This document shows, piece after piece, positions 15,701-27,910 of a DNA stretch of 64,000 nt; the first letter of the stretch is position 1, and each line of letters begins with the position of its first letter. The stretch is taken from contig NC_080571.1 of assembly GCF_030247185.1 (NCBI RefSeq), positions 32,352,753 to 32,416,752 of the forward strand, written 5' to 3'. The DNA is from Malaya genurostris (lineage: Eukaryota > Arthropoda > Insecta > Diptera > Culicidae). The notes below the pieces were generated by a model. The model had not been told where the DNA came from. It did no database searches and was given only the letters and a program-made list of their open reading frames with translations. The translations under genes were made by a program, and so were the position numbers.

Positions 15701-17200
15701 ATTTTGTCCGGATCTGTCTTCCGGTTCAAATCGACATTTAAGGTAACGATGCAAAGTGCAAGTGAAAACTATACGAAACTGTGCTAAATCGGATTTTTTT
15801 TATGCTTATCTCACACTGTTGAAAATTTATTCACAAAATTCTGATCATATTTCCGATAGCGTGTAGAAAAAATTATGTTGTTGAGTTAAGTACAACAAGA
15901 GATTCTAGCACAAAGTAAATTTTGAAAAAGCGCCTCATAGTGAAGTAATTTTTATGCATATGCATAGTTTACATAGTTTTTCATGAAGTTCATGTACGTT
16001 TATCTGTAACAAGTACAATTTGGAAATATTGTTTAAACAATAAGTTGATTTTTTTAAAAAATGCGTTTTTTTCTAGAAACCTGTCCTAAAAAATGAATGC
16101 CGAGACTTGGGGATTATTGAAAATATTATTGAACTTTGCTTAGGCTTAGTCGATGAGATGTGATATTTTGTTTTCGAAGTATTGCGAGTGGGTATTTTCG
16201 CTCCGGTCTCCCCTATGCCATGGTTTAGTTTCAGTCAGTGGAATAAAATTAATCCAACTATCGCCTCAACACGAAATGTTTTGTCTTGATTATTACTAAA
16301 AGCAATACTGGTACTTGGTTATGCAGCCTGAAATGGGGAGCAATTTTTAGTTTCATGTTTTTTTTATTCAACGAATGAAAACTTGGAGGCAACACCAAGT
16401 TTGGCGTTTGAGCGAGAAGTTAGGTAAAAGTGTCGAAATAACTTATTGTCCCATGAAAGTTTTATGTCGAACAATTCTTTGGAAATTTGGAAAAGCACAA
16501 CTTTTCTTCAGCTATTGTTCTAATTTCATCAAAATTTGTCTCAGTAATATCAACTTGAGATAATACTTGTGTTTTGTTCATATTTGTCTGAGATATTGCA
16601 TTCAACAGGACAAGCAAAATTGAAAAAGTTGAATTTATCCACCGTTTGCAGGGAATGCTAATAAAACTAATTGAATTAATTACTGCTGAAATTGAAATCC
16701 ACAATGGTTTTGGTAGAAGATCTTAATCAAAGTCTGTTTGAGTAATCAGTTCACTACAAACGTTATTTCAATCTACTAGAACCAGATAGTTTGTAGAACG
16801 GTTTCTCATAGAAGATAAACTAGTTGGGCCATTTGAAAATGAAACTGGTTAGAAACTTATTCCAAGATGCTTAGAATTTCGTTAAGAAAAAAATAGATTG
16901 ATATCGTGTGCGTTTTCGAAAATTTCACTCGATTCATTTGCTCATCAACGCATTAAAAATGTAAACTCGTTGTCTTTTAAAATGAGCTGACATGACGAAT
17001 GTACCTATCGTGTATAGACTAACTTGCACATTAGAAAAAACCTGTTTTAATCCACCTGCTGGTGTAATGATGCCTTGCTTATATTATTTGTTTTTTTTTT
17101 CCTATATATTTCGGCAGAAATTCATCGATATGCTACAATATTTGAAAGTCAACATTCCTTTCGTGACCGTCGTATCGATCGGATGGTAGTTTGCATTAGA
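12759..17200. other. Gene-poor stretch with old repeat modules
   Basis: No convincing coding region. Three diverged modules (about 13625-13800, 15240-15340 and 15655-15760) share words such as CAAACTTAGATTCAAAT, TCCGGATC and TTCGGTTCCGGAATTAT. They resemble part of the repeat at 40337-41265. A perfect 17-bp-arm hairpin lies at 14999-15046. Near 17030 there is a short TTTTAATCCACCTGCTGGTG motif that recurs on the opposite strand near 23950 and 41240. Confidence 0.5.
14999..15046. repeat. Perfect 17-bp-arm hairpin
   Basis: TTGAGTGCACATTTTCG (14999-15015) is exactly complementary in reverse to 15030-15046, with a 14-nt loop. The function is unknown. Confidence 0.85.
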
Positions 17201-17509
17201 GCAGCTGTGCGTTAATCCATTCTAATCCGTTTCAAGGTCATTTAATATCAGATCTTTTGTTCGTACCGTTAGACAGTGCCGGGTGCTATTGTGTTAAAAC
17301 AATAAGAACAGTGAACCGACGTTTAGTGTGGTGCCGTGAACCGGTGCTGTGTGCATATTTATTCTCGGAGGTCGTTGTAACTAACGCTTGGCCTCAGCGG
17401 CCGAGTTGCTACGGATCATTAGCCAAGTATAATATTTTTTCCCTTCGTGTCCCTTTATCGTCTTATATTTTGACTCCCCCTATAATTTGCGCGGAACCTC
17501 AACCGCGCT

Positions 17510-18870
17510 ATGGCAAGTCCATTAAATTCTCCCCTGCCCCCCGAAGATAAAATGGAAACAGATTTTAAATCTGCCCCAAATAGTAAGACTCACCGGGTTA
17601 AACAGTATCCCGAAGAGCCTTCACCCTCGGCCGGCCTTTATGTGGTTTATTTATGGTTTCCAAAGAGAAGAATAAACCGCTTAATATTTTGAAAATATCT
17701 AATGACTTGACGTCGAAATATCCAACATTGAAATTTATCTCAAAAATTCGTCCCGATAAGCTCAGGGTCTCGTTGACCAGTCTGAAACATGCTAATGAGA
17801 TCGCTCGAAACGATCACTTTACGCGGGACTACCGCCTTTATATACCAGCTCGCGAAGTCGAGATAGACGGAGTGATCACGGATCCAAGTCTGACATGCGA
17901 GGACATTCTCAAACATGGGGTCGGATGTTTTAAAGATCCCTTGCTTAAGAATGTCAAGATACTGGACTGCAAACGTTTGCATTCAGTATCGATCGCCGCG
18001 GATGGGACAAAGTCTTATCCCCACTCGGACTCGTATCGGGTGACCTTCTCCGGCTCGGCTTTGCCGAAATTCGTTCTCCTGGCCAGGGTTCGTCTACCTG
18101 TACGACTTTTCGTACCACGGGTAATGAATTGCACTAGTTGTCAACAACTAGGACACACAGCTTCCCATTGTGGAAATCGGCCCCGCTGCTCGAAGTGTGG
18201 AGAGAGTCATGCGGATGGCGTTTGCGACAGAGACATTGAAAAGTGTCTTTACTGTGGGGCGGCCCCGCATGACCTCACAGCATGTTCTGCGTATAAATTG
18301 CGTGGAGATCATTTGAAACGATCTCTCAAGCAACGATCAAACCGCTCGTTCGCAGAAATGCTGAAAATCGCCACACCACCTGAACAGAACCCCTACACCT
18401 GTTTGTCTGCGGACGATTGCGACTCTGACGATCCTCAAGAAGGTACATCTTCAACTGTCCCTCGTAGTTTTAGGAAGAGGAAAAATATATCATCTCCTAA
18501 ACTCCCTAGAAAGGGTTCGAAGATATCTCTTGAAGGCCCTCCAAAAGTAACAGCAGAAGGAAGTGTTGGTAAAAAAAACGAAAAGAAGAAGCCAAAAGCT
18601 CCTAGTTCCGGAGACTTGATATCGGAGAAAGAATATCCAACACTTCCGGGGACACCCAAAACCCCGAAAGTCCCCAAGGAACCAGAAAACACATCAAGTG
18701 CTGGACTTGTAAAATTCAGTGACATTGTGGACTTTATATTTTCCGTCTTCAACATTTCTGACCCCCTAAAAGGTATTTTGATGACTTTCCTGCCAAAAGT
18801 TAAAATGTTTTTGATGCAGCTGACTGCAAAATGGCCCCTCCTCTCAGCAATCGTTTCCTTCGATGGCTAA
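17510..18870 (+). pseudogene. I-element ORF1 (nucleic-acid-binding gag-like protein)
   Basis: It encodes the RNA-binding structural protein that packages the element RNA into an RNP. The start at 17510 (MASPLNSPLPPEDK) fits a gag-like ORF1, but the frame shifts between about 17645 and 17660. The next frame stays open from 17653 to 18870, 405 codons. A basic N-terminal half with an RRM-like region (PLNILKISNDLTSKYPTLKF) is followed by three CCHC knuckles: CTSCQQLGHTASHC, CSKCGESHADGVC and CLYCGAAPHDLTAC. A Lys/Pro-rich tail and a hydrophobic C-terminus follow. The TAA stop overlaps the ORF2 start in ATGGCTAA, suggesting coupled reinitiation. If the upstream frameshift is ignored, the 405-codon frame alone could still make most of the protein. 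Confidence 0.85.
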
Positions 18871-21800
18871 TTTTTCGAACGAGGTCAAGGATTCGATCAC
18901 TGTTTTACAGTGGAACTGTAGAAGTATCATCCCGAAAATAGATCCTTTTAAATACTTAGTAAATAATCTGAAATGTGACGCATTTGCATTGTGCGAAACT
19001 TGGTTAACTTCTGATGTATCACTAAACTTCCACGATTTTAACATTATTCGCCTGGATCGAGATAATCCCTACGGAGGAGTACTTTTGGGGATCAAAAAGT
19101 GCTATTCCTTCTTTCGAATTAACCTCCCCTCGATATCAGGTATTGAAGTTGTCGCATGTCATGTCACAATTAAAGGCAAGGACCTTTGTATTGCTTCCAT
19201 CTATATTCCCCCTAGAGCCTCAGTTGGGTACCACTGGCTCAGCAGTATCATGCAACTTCTTCCCGCACCGACGTTAGTTTTAGGAGACTTTAACTCTCAC
19301 GGTACGGGATGGGGTTGTCTTCATGATGATAACAGATCAGCTATGATCCATGATATTTGCGACAACTTCAATATGACAATCTTGAATACGGGAGAAATGA
19401 CACGAATTCCCGCACCACCAGCAAGACCAAGTGCGCTGGACTTATCCCTCTGCTCGACATCGCTACGGTTGGATTGCACGTGGAAGGTAATCCCTGATCC
19501 CCACGGTAGCGATCATCTGCCTATCGTAATTTCAATCGCCAGCGGATTAAGACCATCGGAAACAATCAATGTTTTGTATGACCTCACACGAAATATTGAT
19601 TGGAAATGCTACGCAATATCGATATCTGAGAAACTAGAAACAACACAAGAACTTCCTCCGGAGGAAGAGTATACGTTTATGGCTGGCTTGATTCTCGACA
19701 CTGCGATTCAAGCTCAGACGAAACGTATACCCGGCGCGAATACTAACATTCGTCCTCCCAACCCGTGGTGGGACAAAGAGTGCTCATCACTGAACGCGGA
19801 AAGATCTTTAGCATTCAAAAAGTTCAGAAAATAGGGAACACCTGATAATTATAGAAATTACGCAGCACTAGATAAGCAAATGAAGAACTTAGTTAAAGCA
19901 AAGAAACTAGGTTACTGGCGACGGTTTGTTGACGGATTAACAAAAGAAACATCGATGAGCACTCTTTGGAACACAGCCCGACGAATGCGCAACCAAAACA
20001 CAACGAACGAAAGCGAGGAATATTCTAACCGCTGGATATTCGATTTCGCTAAAAAAGTATGTCCTGATTCTGTTCCGGAACAGAAGATATCCCGCGCCGC
20101 GACTTCGAATACAAACGAAACACCGTTTTCGATGGTAGAGTTCTCACTTGCGCTCTTGTCGTGTAACAATAAGGCCCCGGGGTTAGACAGAATTAAATTC
20201 AACTTGTTGAAAAAGCTTCCTGACTCTGCCAAAAGGCGCTTGCTGAATTTGTTTAACAAGTTCCTCGAGGGTAATATTGTTCCACACGACTGGAGACAAG
20301 TGAGAGTTATCGCCATTCAAAAACCTGGGAAACCAGCTTCCGATCACAATTCGTATCGGCCGATTGCTATGCTTTCCTGTATCCGGAAGTTGTTCGAAAA
20401 AATGATTCTCTTCCGTCTAGACAATTGGGTCGAGACTAATGGTTTACTTTCAGATACACAATTCGGCTTCCGCAGGGGTAAAGGAACGAACGATTGTCTT
20501 GCGTTGCTCTCAACCGAAATTCAAATGGCATTTGCTCGTAAAGAACAAATGGCATCAGTATTTCTAGATATCAAGGGGGCTTTTGATTCAGTTTCTATAA
20601 ATATCCTATCTAAGAAGCTGCACCAGCATGGTCTTTCGCCGGTTTTGAATACCTTTTTACATAATCTATTGTCCGAGAAACACATGTATTTTGCACATGG
20701 TGATTTGTCGACAATACGATTCAGTTACATGGGTCTTCCTCAGGGCTCATGCTTAAGCCCCCTTTTATACAACTTTTACGTAAACAATATCGATGAATGT
20801 ATCAACACATCTTGCACGCTAAGACAACTTGCCGACGACAGCGTTGTGTCCATTATAGGACCCAAAGCTGCCGATCTCCAAGGACCATTACAAGATACCC
20901 TCGACAACTTGTCGACATGGGCTCTTCAAATGGGTATCGAGTTCTCTACGGAGAAAACTGAGCTGGTCGTATTTTCAAGAAAGCGAGAACCAGCACAACT
21001 ACAGCTTCAACTAGGGGGTGGAACCATAGCTCAGGTCTTCACATTTAAATATCTCGGGGTCTGGTTCGACTCCAAAGGCACCTGGGGATGTCACATTAGA
21101 TATCTGAAACAAAAATGCCAGCAGAGAATCAATTTTCTTCGCACAATAACCGGAACTTGGTGGGGTGCAAACCCAGGAGACCTGATCAGGCTGTACCAAA
21201 CAACGATATTGTCCGTAATGGAATATGGATGCTTCTGCTTCCGATCTGCCGCGAACACCCATTTCATTAAACTGGAAAGAATTCAGTATCGTTGTTTGCG
21301 TATTGCCTTAGGTTGCATGCAGTCGACTCATACGATGAGTCTCGAAGTGCTCGCGGGCGTCTTACCGTTGAAAACCCGATTCTGGGATCTCTCATATCGA
21401 TTGCTAATCCGATGCGATATCTTAAATCCGATGATGATTGAAAACTTCGAAAGGCTTGTCGAGCTCAATTCTCAGACCCGTTTTATGTCCTTGTATTTTG
21501 ATTACATGGTTCAGAATATTAATCCTTCTTCGTTTGTTTCCAACCGTGCTCATTTCTTGGATACTTCTGATTCTACTGTGTTTTTCGACACTTATATGAG
21601 AGAAGCGATTCGTGGAATTCCGGAACACGTACGCCCTCGAGTGGCCCCAAATATTTTTTATAATAAATTTAGAACAGTCAACTGTGAAAAGATGTTTTAC
21701 ACTGACGGATCAAACATCAACAGGTCCACAGGCTTCGGAATCTTCAATCAGAACATCACCGCTTCGTACAAACTCAGTGATCCGGCTTCAGTCTACGTCG

Positions 21801-22603
21801 CAGAATTAGCTGCTATTCAGTACACCCTCGAGATCATTGAAACCTTGCCCAAAGACCATTACTTCATTGTCACGGACAGTCTAAGCTCAATAGAAGCTCT
21901 CCGGGCAATGAAGTCAGGAAAGTATCCCCCATATTTCCTGGGGAAAATACGGGAACATTTGAGAACTTTATCTGAACGGTCTTATTTAATATCGTTAGTC
22001 TGGGTCCCTTCGCATTGTTCCATTCCGGGCAATGAAAAGGCAGACTCATTGGCTAAGGTGGGCGCATTAGAAGGTGATATTTATGAAAGACCAATCTGCT
22101 TCAATGAATTTTTCAGTATCTCTCGTCAGAAAACTCTCGAAAGTTGGCAAACTTCATGGAGCAATGGCGAACTGGGACGATGGCTGCATTCCATTATCCC
22201 TAGGGTATCGACGAAACCTTGGTTCAGGGGGATGAACGTGAGTCGTGACTTCATTCGTGTGATGTCTCGGCTCATGTCAAACCATTACACCTTCAACGCG
22301 CACCTCCGGCGTATTGGAATCGTGGAGAGCGGTCTCTGCGCTTGTGGTGACGGTTATCAGGACATCGAGCATATCGTATGGACGTGTACGGAGTATCGTG
22401 ACGCCAGGTCTTTATTAAAGGATTCCCTAAGGGCCCGAGGTAGACCACCGTCCCTGTCCACCATCTTCATTGGAACTAATTCTCTCGATTCTCTCGATCA
22501 CCGTCCCTGTCCACCATCTTCATTGGAACTAACAAGATCTTTTTTTGTCACTAACTTTTCGTTCCCCCTTCCCCCGTCTCTTCACCATCTCGATGGCAAC
22601 TAA
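18863..22603 (+). pseudogene. I-element ORF2 polyprotein (APE endonuclease, RT, RNase H)
   Basis: It encodes the enzyme for target-primed reverse transcription. One frame runs 18863-22603 with a single TAG at 19832-19834 separating a 323-codon endonuclease part from a 907-codon RT/RNase H part. The frame is unchanged across the stop. Endonuclease motifs: VLQWNCRS, CETWL, GDFNSHG, SDHLPIVI. RT motifs: FLDIKGAFD (A), GLPQGSCLSPLLYN (B), LADDSVV (C). RNase H: YTDGS, ELAAIQ, TDSLSS and WVPSHCSIPGNEKAD. A C-terminal Cys/His motif reads CACGDGYQDIEH. The last 40 codons are shifted by a 53-bp-period duplication (repeats at 22448 and 22501), and the usual VPVRD-type tail seen in the copy at 41.6 kb is absent. 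Confidence 0.9.
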
Positions 22604-23035
22604 TTAGATCTCTGTAGTTTTCAGACATTTTGTTTCCATACCCCCTATTTACCTCGGTTTTCACAATATTTACTTTTTTTATTTTCTCATCTCTTCGTAA
22701 CATCACCATCACCGCCTACGGTCCTACGCTCCAGACGATGACCAGCATGCGGGCCACCCGCCGGGCCTTCGTAGCCTGGGGGTGTTTCCCGCGGACCCAC
22801 ACGAACCGAAAGGAAGCGGCCATATATAGCACCATTTGGAATTCATGCAATATTCAATTCACCGACACCTGCCGAATACCAGCTAAAAGCTTTTTTCAAA
22901 AATTCTAGACGACATAATCTAATGATACTATTCTAGTTTTAAGTTAGTCGTTAATTAAGATTAGGAAATACCCTTGGCATCTTAGAGCTTATGCAGTGTG
23001 CCTGAAAATATATATTATACTATTGAAAAAAAAAA
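22604..23035 (+). other. I-element 3' UTR with a module shared with the CR1 element
   Basis: After the stop there is a pyrimidine-rich stretch, then a GC-rich module (22742-22821: CCAGCATGCGGGCCACCCGC ... TTTCCCGCGGACCC ... GCGGCC). A closely similar module is in the 3' UTR of the CR1 element at 59740-59817. An A-run near 23027 probably marks the end of the element. Confidence 0.65.
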
Positions 23036-23086
23036 TATTTAAAAGGGTTAGAACAGAGTTTTGAAGATTTCTATTGCATAATACTA

Positions 23087-23912
23087 CACGGAACGACCGA
23101 AATTAGCTCTGCGTTTAATTCGTATTACTGTTTTTGAATTAGTTGATTTCATCTACAAAATTTCCAAAATAACTATAAAATTAGTTAAAATTGAGAATTT
23201 ACTTTGCTGAAAAAAACTCTTATTTTTAGAGAATGTGTTTAGTTGGCGAATATCCTGGACACAAACCAGCAATATTTCATTCCAACACGAAATTCTCATT
23301 GACAACTAATTTTGTTATTAGAATCAGAAAATTTGTTACTATTTATCTATCACCGTCATTACTAAAGGACAGCACAAAGAAAACAAATATGAAATGGGTT
23401 GTATTAACAAGTTTATTAGCCAAAAATTCATGAGAAGTATCAAAGCAAACCAATCATTGAAAAGCTAAAAAAAAACAGTCTTGTTGAAACTGCTTGCAAA
23501 TTTTTTAGATGTTTTTCGCATGTGTTACGATATATCCAATCCATATTTAAATTTCTAAATCGATTTGTAAAAATGACGTAAACTCTTAGTGGAAAGTGTA
23601 TTTATTAAGAATTTGTGCGCATTTTTTACGCGGAACCGTGAAGTGAGTTTCGAATGTTGCACTCTAATTGTGTATGTCAAATGATGTTTTTTGTATCTTC
23701 CAACCTTTCGGGCTACGCCGTCCGGTGTGCTACTTGTATTCGGTTTTTGTTTTAGCCATTTCAATAAATAATTTATTATTATTAAGGGAATTAGAATTAA
23801 AAAATCTAAATTAGCATAAGTAAGAGTGTTATAGTTGTTTCAAAAAATAACTAACTAAAATCAGAAAATCAACTAATTTTTTCGCCAAAATGCTGATTTC
23901 GGTCTTTCCGTG
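23087..23912. mobile_element. TIR element, CACGGAACG family, copy B (826 bp)
   Basis: The left end CACGGAACGACCGAAAT and right end ATTTCGGTCTTTCCGTG match copy A at 10398-11553. The body is collinear with copy A except that about 330 bp of the inner right part (11060-11395 in A, including the TAGTGGCTAGTAG segment) is missing. It carries no transposase and lies just downstream of the I element. Confidence 0.8.
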
Positions 23913-24145
23913 CACGATATTATATATGATTGGTATAAGAAAGGCATCACTACGCCACTAGTTGGATTAAAACAGGTTTTTTCTTTCTGTTTCACTTTTC
24001 TTTGGGTTTTCCTTCGGTTGTTTTCTTACGATTTCATTTTGTATCGTTTTTCTTTTTTCTGTTCAGGTATTATTCAAAGCCCTGCGACCGTTGTTTCTAA
24101 TAATGTTTCTGAAGTCTAAGAATATTAAGAGTTTGAAATCGTGGG
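23913..24145. other. Short repeat fragment, no gene
   Basis: It contains AAGGCATCACTACGCCACTA and GTTGGATTAAAACAGGTTTT, which matches in form the right end of the repeat near 41225-41262 (GGCATTATCACACCACTAGG). No other feature is seen. Confidence 0.45.
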
Positions 24146-24402
24146 CAGAGTTACCATCATCACAGATTTTTTTTGAAAAACCACAGATTTTTTGCCTATT
24201 CTGACACACAGATTCTGTGTCACAGAACACAGATTTGATAAAAAAATCACAGATTTCAAAAGATTTTTAAAAATGTGTCATAAAAGTGGCAGATTTTTAA
24301 AATGTTTTTCACAAATTTTCACAGACACGAATCGAAAATATGCAACATAGATGGTACACAGATTTTTCAATTCGAAACGCAGATTTTAAAATGGCAACTC
24401 TG
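24146..24402. mobile_element. Short MITE with CAGAGTT ends, hAT-like
   Basis: About 257 bp. The left end CAGAGTTACCAT is the inverse of the right end ATGGCAACTCTG. The body is made of repeated CACAGATTTTT words. The flanks are ATCGTGGG on the left and ATCGTGAA on the right, a plausible 8-bp target duplication with two changes, which is the hAT size. No coding capacity is seen. Confidence 0.65.
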
Positions 24403-27400
24403 ATCGTGAATTAAGTCTATTGTGACTATCCGCTTACTTTATTCATTACTTTGGAAAGGCGTTCAGATTGATCCAGTTTCTTACTTTGTTACATCCTAAC
24501 CATAACAAGAAGGAACCTTATGGCCGTCCCCATATAGCGGGTGCCCTAGAAATTTGGCTACAAACGTCATCGGGTCGTGAAATAAAACTGAAATAGTTTT
24601 CACAATGCAATTTGATTTAATGTTATCTTGACGTTTGAAGTTTGAAAAGCACTAGAATTATGCTGAAAATCCATGCGTTTCCTTTCGATAGGACTTCAAA
24701 GGTGACGCATGGTTGTTTGAAAAAATCAATTATTCATGAAATCTTATGTAGCACCATTAAAACAGCTCAATATTTCTAATATTTCCATATCATATTTCGA
24801 CAACATTTAATATTGACGTTTTCGGGGCTTAATCAATTTATTCGACAAACCGAAAAAAAAAACACTTCACCAATCCCACGGTGGTAGTTTACGAAGCCAC
24901 AGGTGGCTTCGAACAAACAGCATTTACTCCCGCCAATTTGAACACAATTTCAAACTATTCAATTAGAACTTCAGCAGTTCAGCCGTTCGCTTCGAACGAC
25001 AAAAGCATCGGCACCGCAGAACGTGAAAGTTAAAATGGACCAATAAAAAAAGAAGTGTAAGCAAACAACTTTAATTTTTCCTACTAAAAGAAAGCACAAA
25101 CTTGCTCTCCCCCACCCGTCAAAAGCACTCGCTGCTTGACGTATCGGAAGGAAGGACAAGAACAAAAAAAAAGTTTTGCAACGCACAGCCAAATAAACAA
25201 AACAGAAAAAAAATCATACTTTTTCAACACCGCTGAGCGCTCTAAACGGTGCTGGTGAGAAGCAGCAGCAATTCTGTGCGATAGTGCTGATATCAGGATG
25301 TAGAACTACCACCCACCCGCCGCGATCCTACCGGTGGAGCACCATTTTCTGCCAGCCATCTGCGAAACGGAAGCAAATGGGGACCGGGGAAAAAAAGTAT
25401 CTCGGTAAAAACTTATCCCATTATCAACTGACACACAGGGCTGGGATCTGGTACACGAGGAAACCTAGACATAACTGGATGAAGTAAGGCGGAGCAAAAG
25501 AGAAAAAAAGCGGAACCAATAGGTAAAATGGTGAACAATAACAACTTCCAAAGAAAAATATTGACTATAAAAACACCATCGCTCGGGTCAGGATACTGAC
25601 GCTCGTTCCGGTACAGCAGGTGACTATTTAGGTGAAGCAGATAGTGTTTTTTTTCTCGCTCTCTCTCTCTCTCTGTCTCTATTTCTCTGTCGGGGGGCGA
25701 ACAATCAGGAACAGATACAGTCCAAACCAGGTGAGGCAGAACTTTGGCTAGCGGGGCGAAAAAAAAAACGAAGCTTGTTTGGTTTCCCACGGTTACAAAA
25801 TTTTGCGGTCGGAGCGCGGTGTTTCAAAAGCAGCACGGCACGCGTCGGAACTGTAATAGTTTTATCACTTGAAAAGTTTCCTAATTTGATGAGCAAGTTT
25901 TGGCCGGGAAAGTGATTTTCAGTTTTGATACTGGGATGCAGTAGAATATAACGGGATCAGTGAAGATTTGGTAGAATTTTATATTTTATGAATATAATGG
26001 CAACTGACACCAAACGGGAAAAATCTATTTAAAAAAATGCCTTCTGCGATCGTTTCTTCAGTTTATGTATATTTAAAGGTCGTAGGGAAAAATAATAGTG
26101 ATGAATTTGAAGAGCTATGAACGAAAACAAGAAACTTTCAACATTTTATTGTTTTGACTAATGGCAATGAAACCAGTAAAATATACCGAATTGTGCTCAC
26201 AAAAAATGTCCAACAGAGATTGATTACTTTCTGCTTTCCAATCATAACTTTTAAAAAGATACAGAGCATGAACTGGAAACGATAACCAAAAAAAAACGAA
26301 AAAAAGTTTCCAGTCAATTTCAAATTACCCCAAAGTTATCGCTTCATGGACTGTTTCACCTCTCGGGGAAACGCGAGAGGAGCCGTACGAGAAATCCAAA
26401 AAAAAACTTACGTTCCATGTCATCAAGCACGCTCTGTTCCGTTCCACCGGACCGGACCCGCTGTGAGGTACACACTAACGTTTTCACCGAATAAATTGGT
26501 GGACAAAGAGCCGGAATAAGTGTGTGTGAGAGAGAGAAACAACAAAATCGAGTAAATTCGAATTTGCAATTTACATCCTCTCTGCTGGCAGAGATCAAAG
26601 CAGGCACGTGAAAATGGCCACTTGACCATGCTGTGTTTCGGTGTTTCGTTTCCACCTGTTTATGTTGGAAGTGTTCGTTCTTTTTGAAGTTTTTCGTTGG
26701 AAATGTTTGTAAGCGCGCTCATGTCATCTTTTCTAGAATATTCAAGCTGTGATCACACTAAGTAGGGTGATTGGCACATTGCCGCCAAACTGAATTACCG
26801 GGAGTGACACCTGCCAATGAAAAATGGAACCAAGAAAAAGAGGATTCTTTCGAAAATTTTCATATCGGCAGTAGTGATTTGCAACATTTTTATCGTTTAT
26901 TCAACAGTACAAATAGATATCAACAATAAAAATACACTCGGAGTAGAAGGAACTCGATTTCAAAGTCATAACTACTACGTTTTTTAGTGTAAACTACTAT
27001 TAAACATAGAAAATCTTCAGAAAATTAGCGAGAAAAAAATATGTTCGTTATTCAATTTTAGATGTTTGCAGTTGGTGTTTTAACACAAGTTGTTTGCAAT
27101 CAACTGGCGCATATTCCTGCCAAGTGAAGTTCCTGCATATTCCTGCCAAGTAAAACATTTTTATAAGGTATATAATTCAAAGTGAAGAATCACATAAACC
27201 TTTGTTAAATCCAAGAAAATTTTGAAACCAGCTTTAAGATCAACATTGAATTTAATCGGATAGGATGAACTCCGCAATGAATAAACTGTCATTTTGATAA
27301 TATTTTTCTTGAATATATGTGTGTGTCATGACGGTTTTGAATGCAATCAGTAAGAATATATTAGATTTTGATTACGAGTTGGAGACTTTTTCTGAACTCA

Positions 27401-27539
27401 AAAACTTCACGCGCTCTTACTTAATCGTGAATACCTTATGATCAAAAAAGAACCGGAATTTTCATTTTAAAATTCCCGCGCTTGTCCAATCGGTAAACTT
27501 TTATTCTCTCAACGTTGGCAACACTTTTATACACATTCT
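24403..27539. other. No gene seen; partly GC-richer
   Basis: Short open frames on both strands, none with a recognised domain. The block 25000-25900 is GC-richer and looks single-copy in this window. It contains a CT tract (25655-25690). A 20-bp phrase, GCATATTCCTGCCAAGTGAA, occurs twice in tandem near 27108-27152. Confidence 0.4.
25655..25690. repeat. (CT)n microsatellite
   Basis: A tract of CTCTCT dinucleotides with a few interruptions. Confidence 0.85.
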
Positions 27540-27910
27540 GTCAAATTTTGACGCATATCGTACGATTAGTTTTTGTTTGGCGTCTATACAAAGAAGTTGA
27601 AAAATTTTCGTGTGGCGATTTTTATAATGGATGAAAATTTAGAACAACGTGCGTGCATCAAATTTTGTGTTGCAAATGGATTTAAGTGTTCCGAAACGTT
27701 GAAAATGTTAAAAAAGGCCTTTGGTGAATCGTGTCTAGGAAAAACACAGGCATACGAATGGTATAAACGCTTCAAAGGTGGTCGTACAAGCTTGGACCAT
27801 GATGAGATCCCTGGCCGCCCAACAACATCTGTTACTGAAGAAAACATTGAATCGGCGAAGCAAATCGATCCATTTTTTTCGCATAATTCAACGGCTTCAG
27901 TATTATAAAT
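27540..27910 (+). pseudogene. Mariner transposase, N-terminal fragment
   Basis: An open frame from 27573 contains the DNA-binding N-terminus of a mariner transposase: MDENLEQRACIKFCVANG, then QAYEWYKRFKGGRTSLDHDE (second helix-turn-helix) and GRPTTSVTEENIE (linker). It stops at 27906-27908, well before the catalytic domain, and no DDD residues follow. The internal ATG at 27627 is the likely natural start. It resembles the HTH-only GVQW-type proteins found in many insect annotations, which are mariner fragments. A matching C-terminal fragment of what may be the same family lies at 37700-37955. Confidence 0.8.

Larger units (their letters stand above)
17250..23035 (+). mobile_element. I-clade non-LTR retrotransposon, nearly complete (copy 1)
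   Basis: About 5.8 kb: a 5' UTR (about 17250-17509), a gag-like ORF1, an ORF2 with endonuclease, reverse transcriptase and RNase H, a 3' UTR and an A-rich end near 23020-23035. Zinc knuckles in ORF1 combined with an RNase H domain after the RT place it in the I clade (the I factor group). Exact ends are uncertain because I could not identify a target duplication. Damage is light: one frameshift in ORF1, one nonsense codon in ORF2 and a short duplication near the ORF2 end. It is a young insertion compared with the others here. Confidence 0.88.

Noticed and set aside
25413..25790. 125-codon minus-strand open frame
   Set aside because: Contains a REREREREKK run from the CT microsatellite; no domain.
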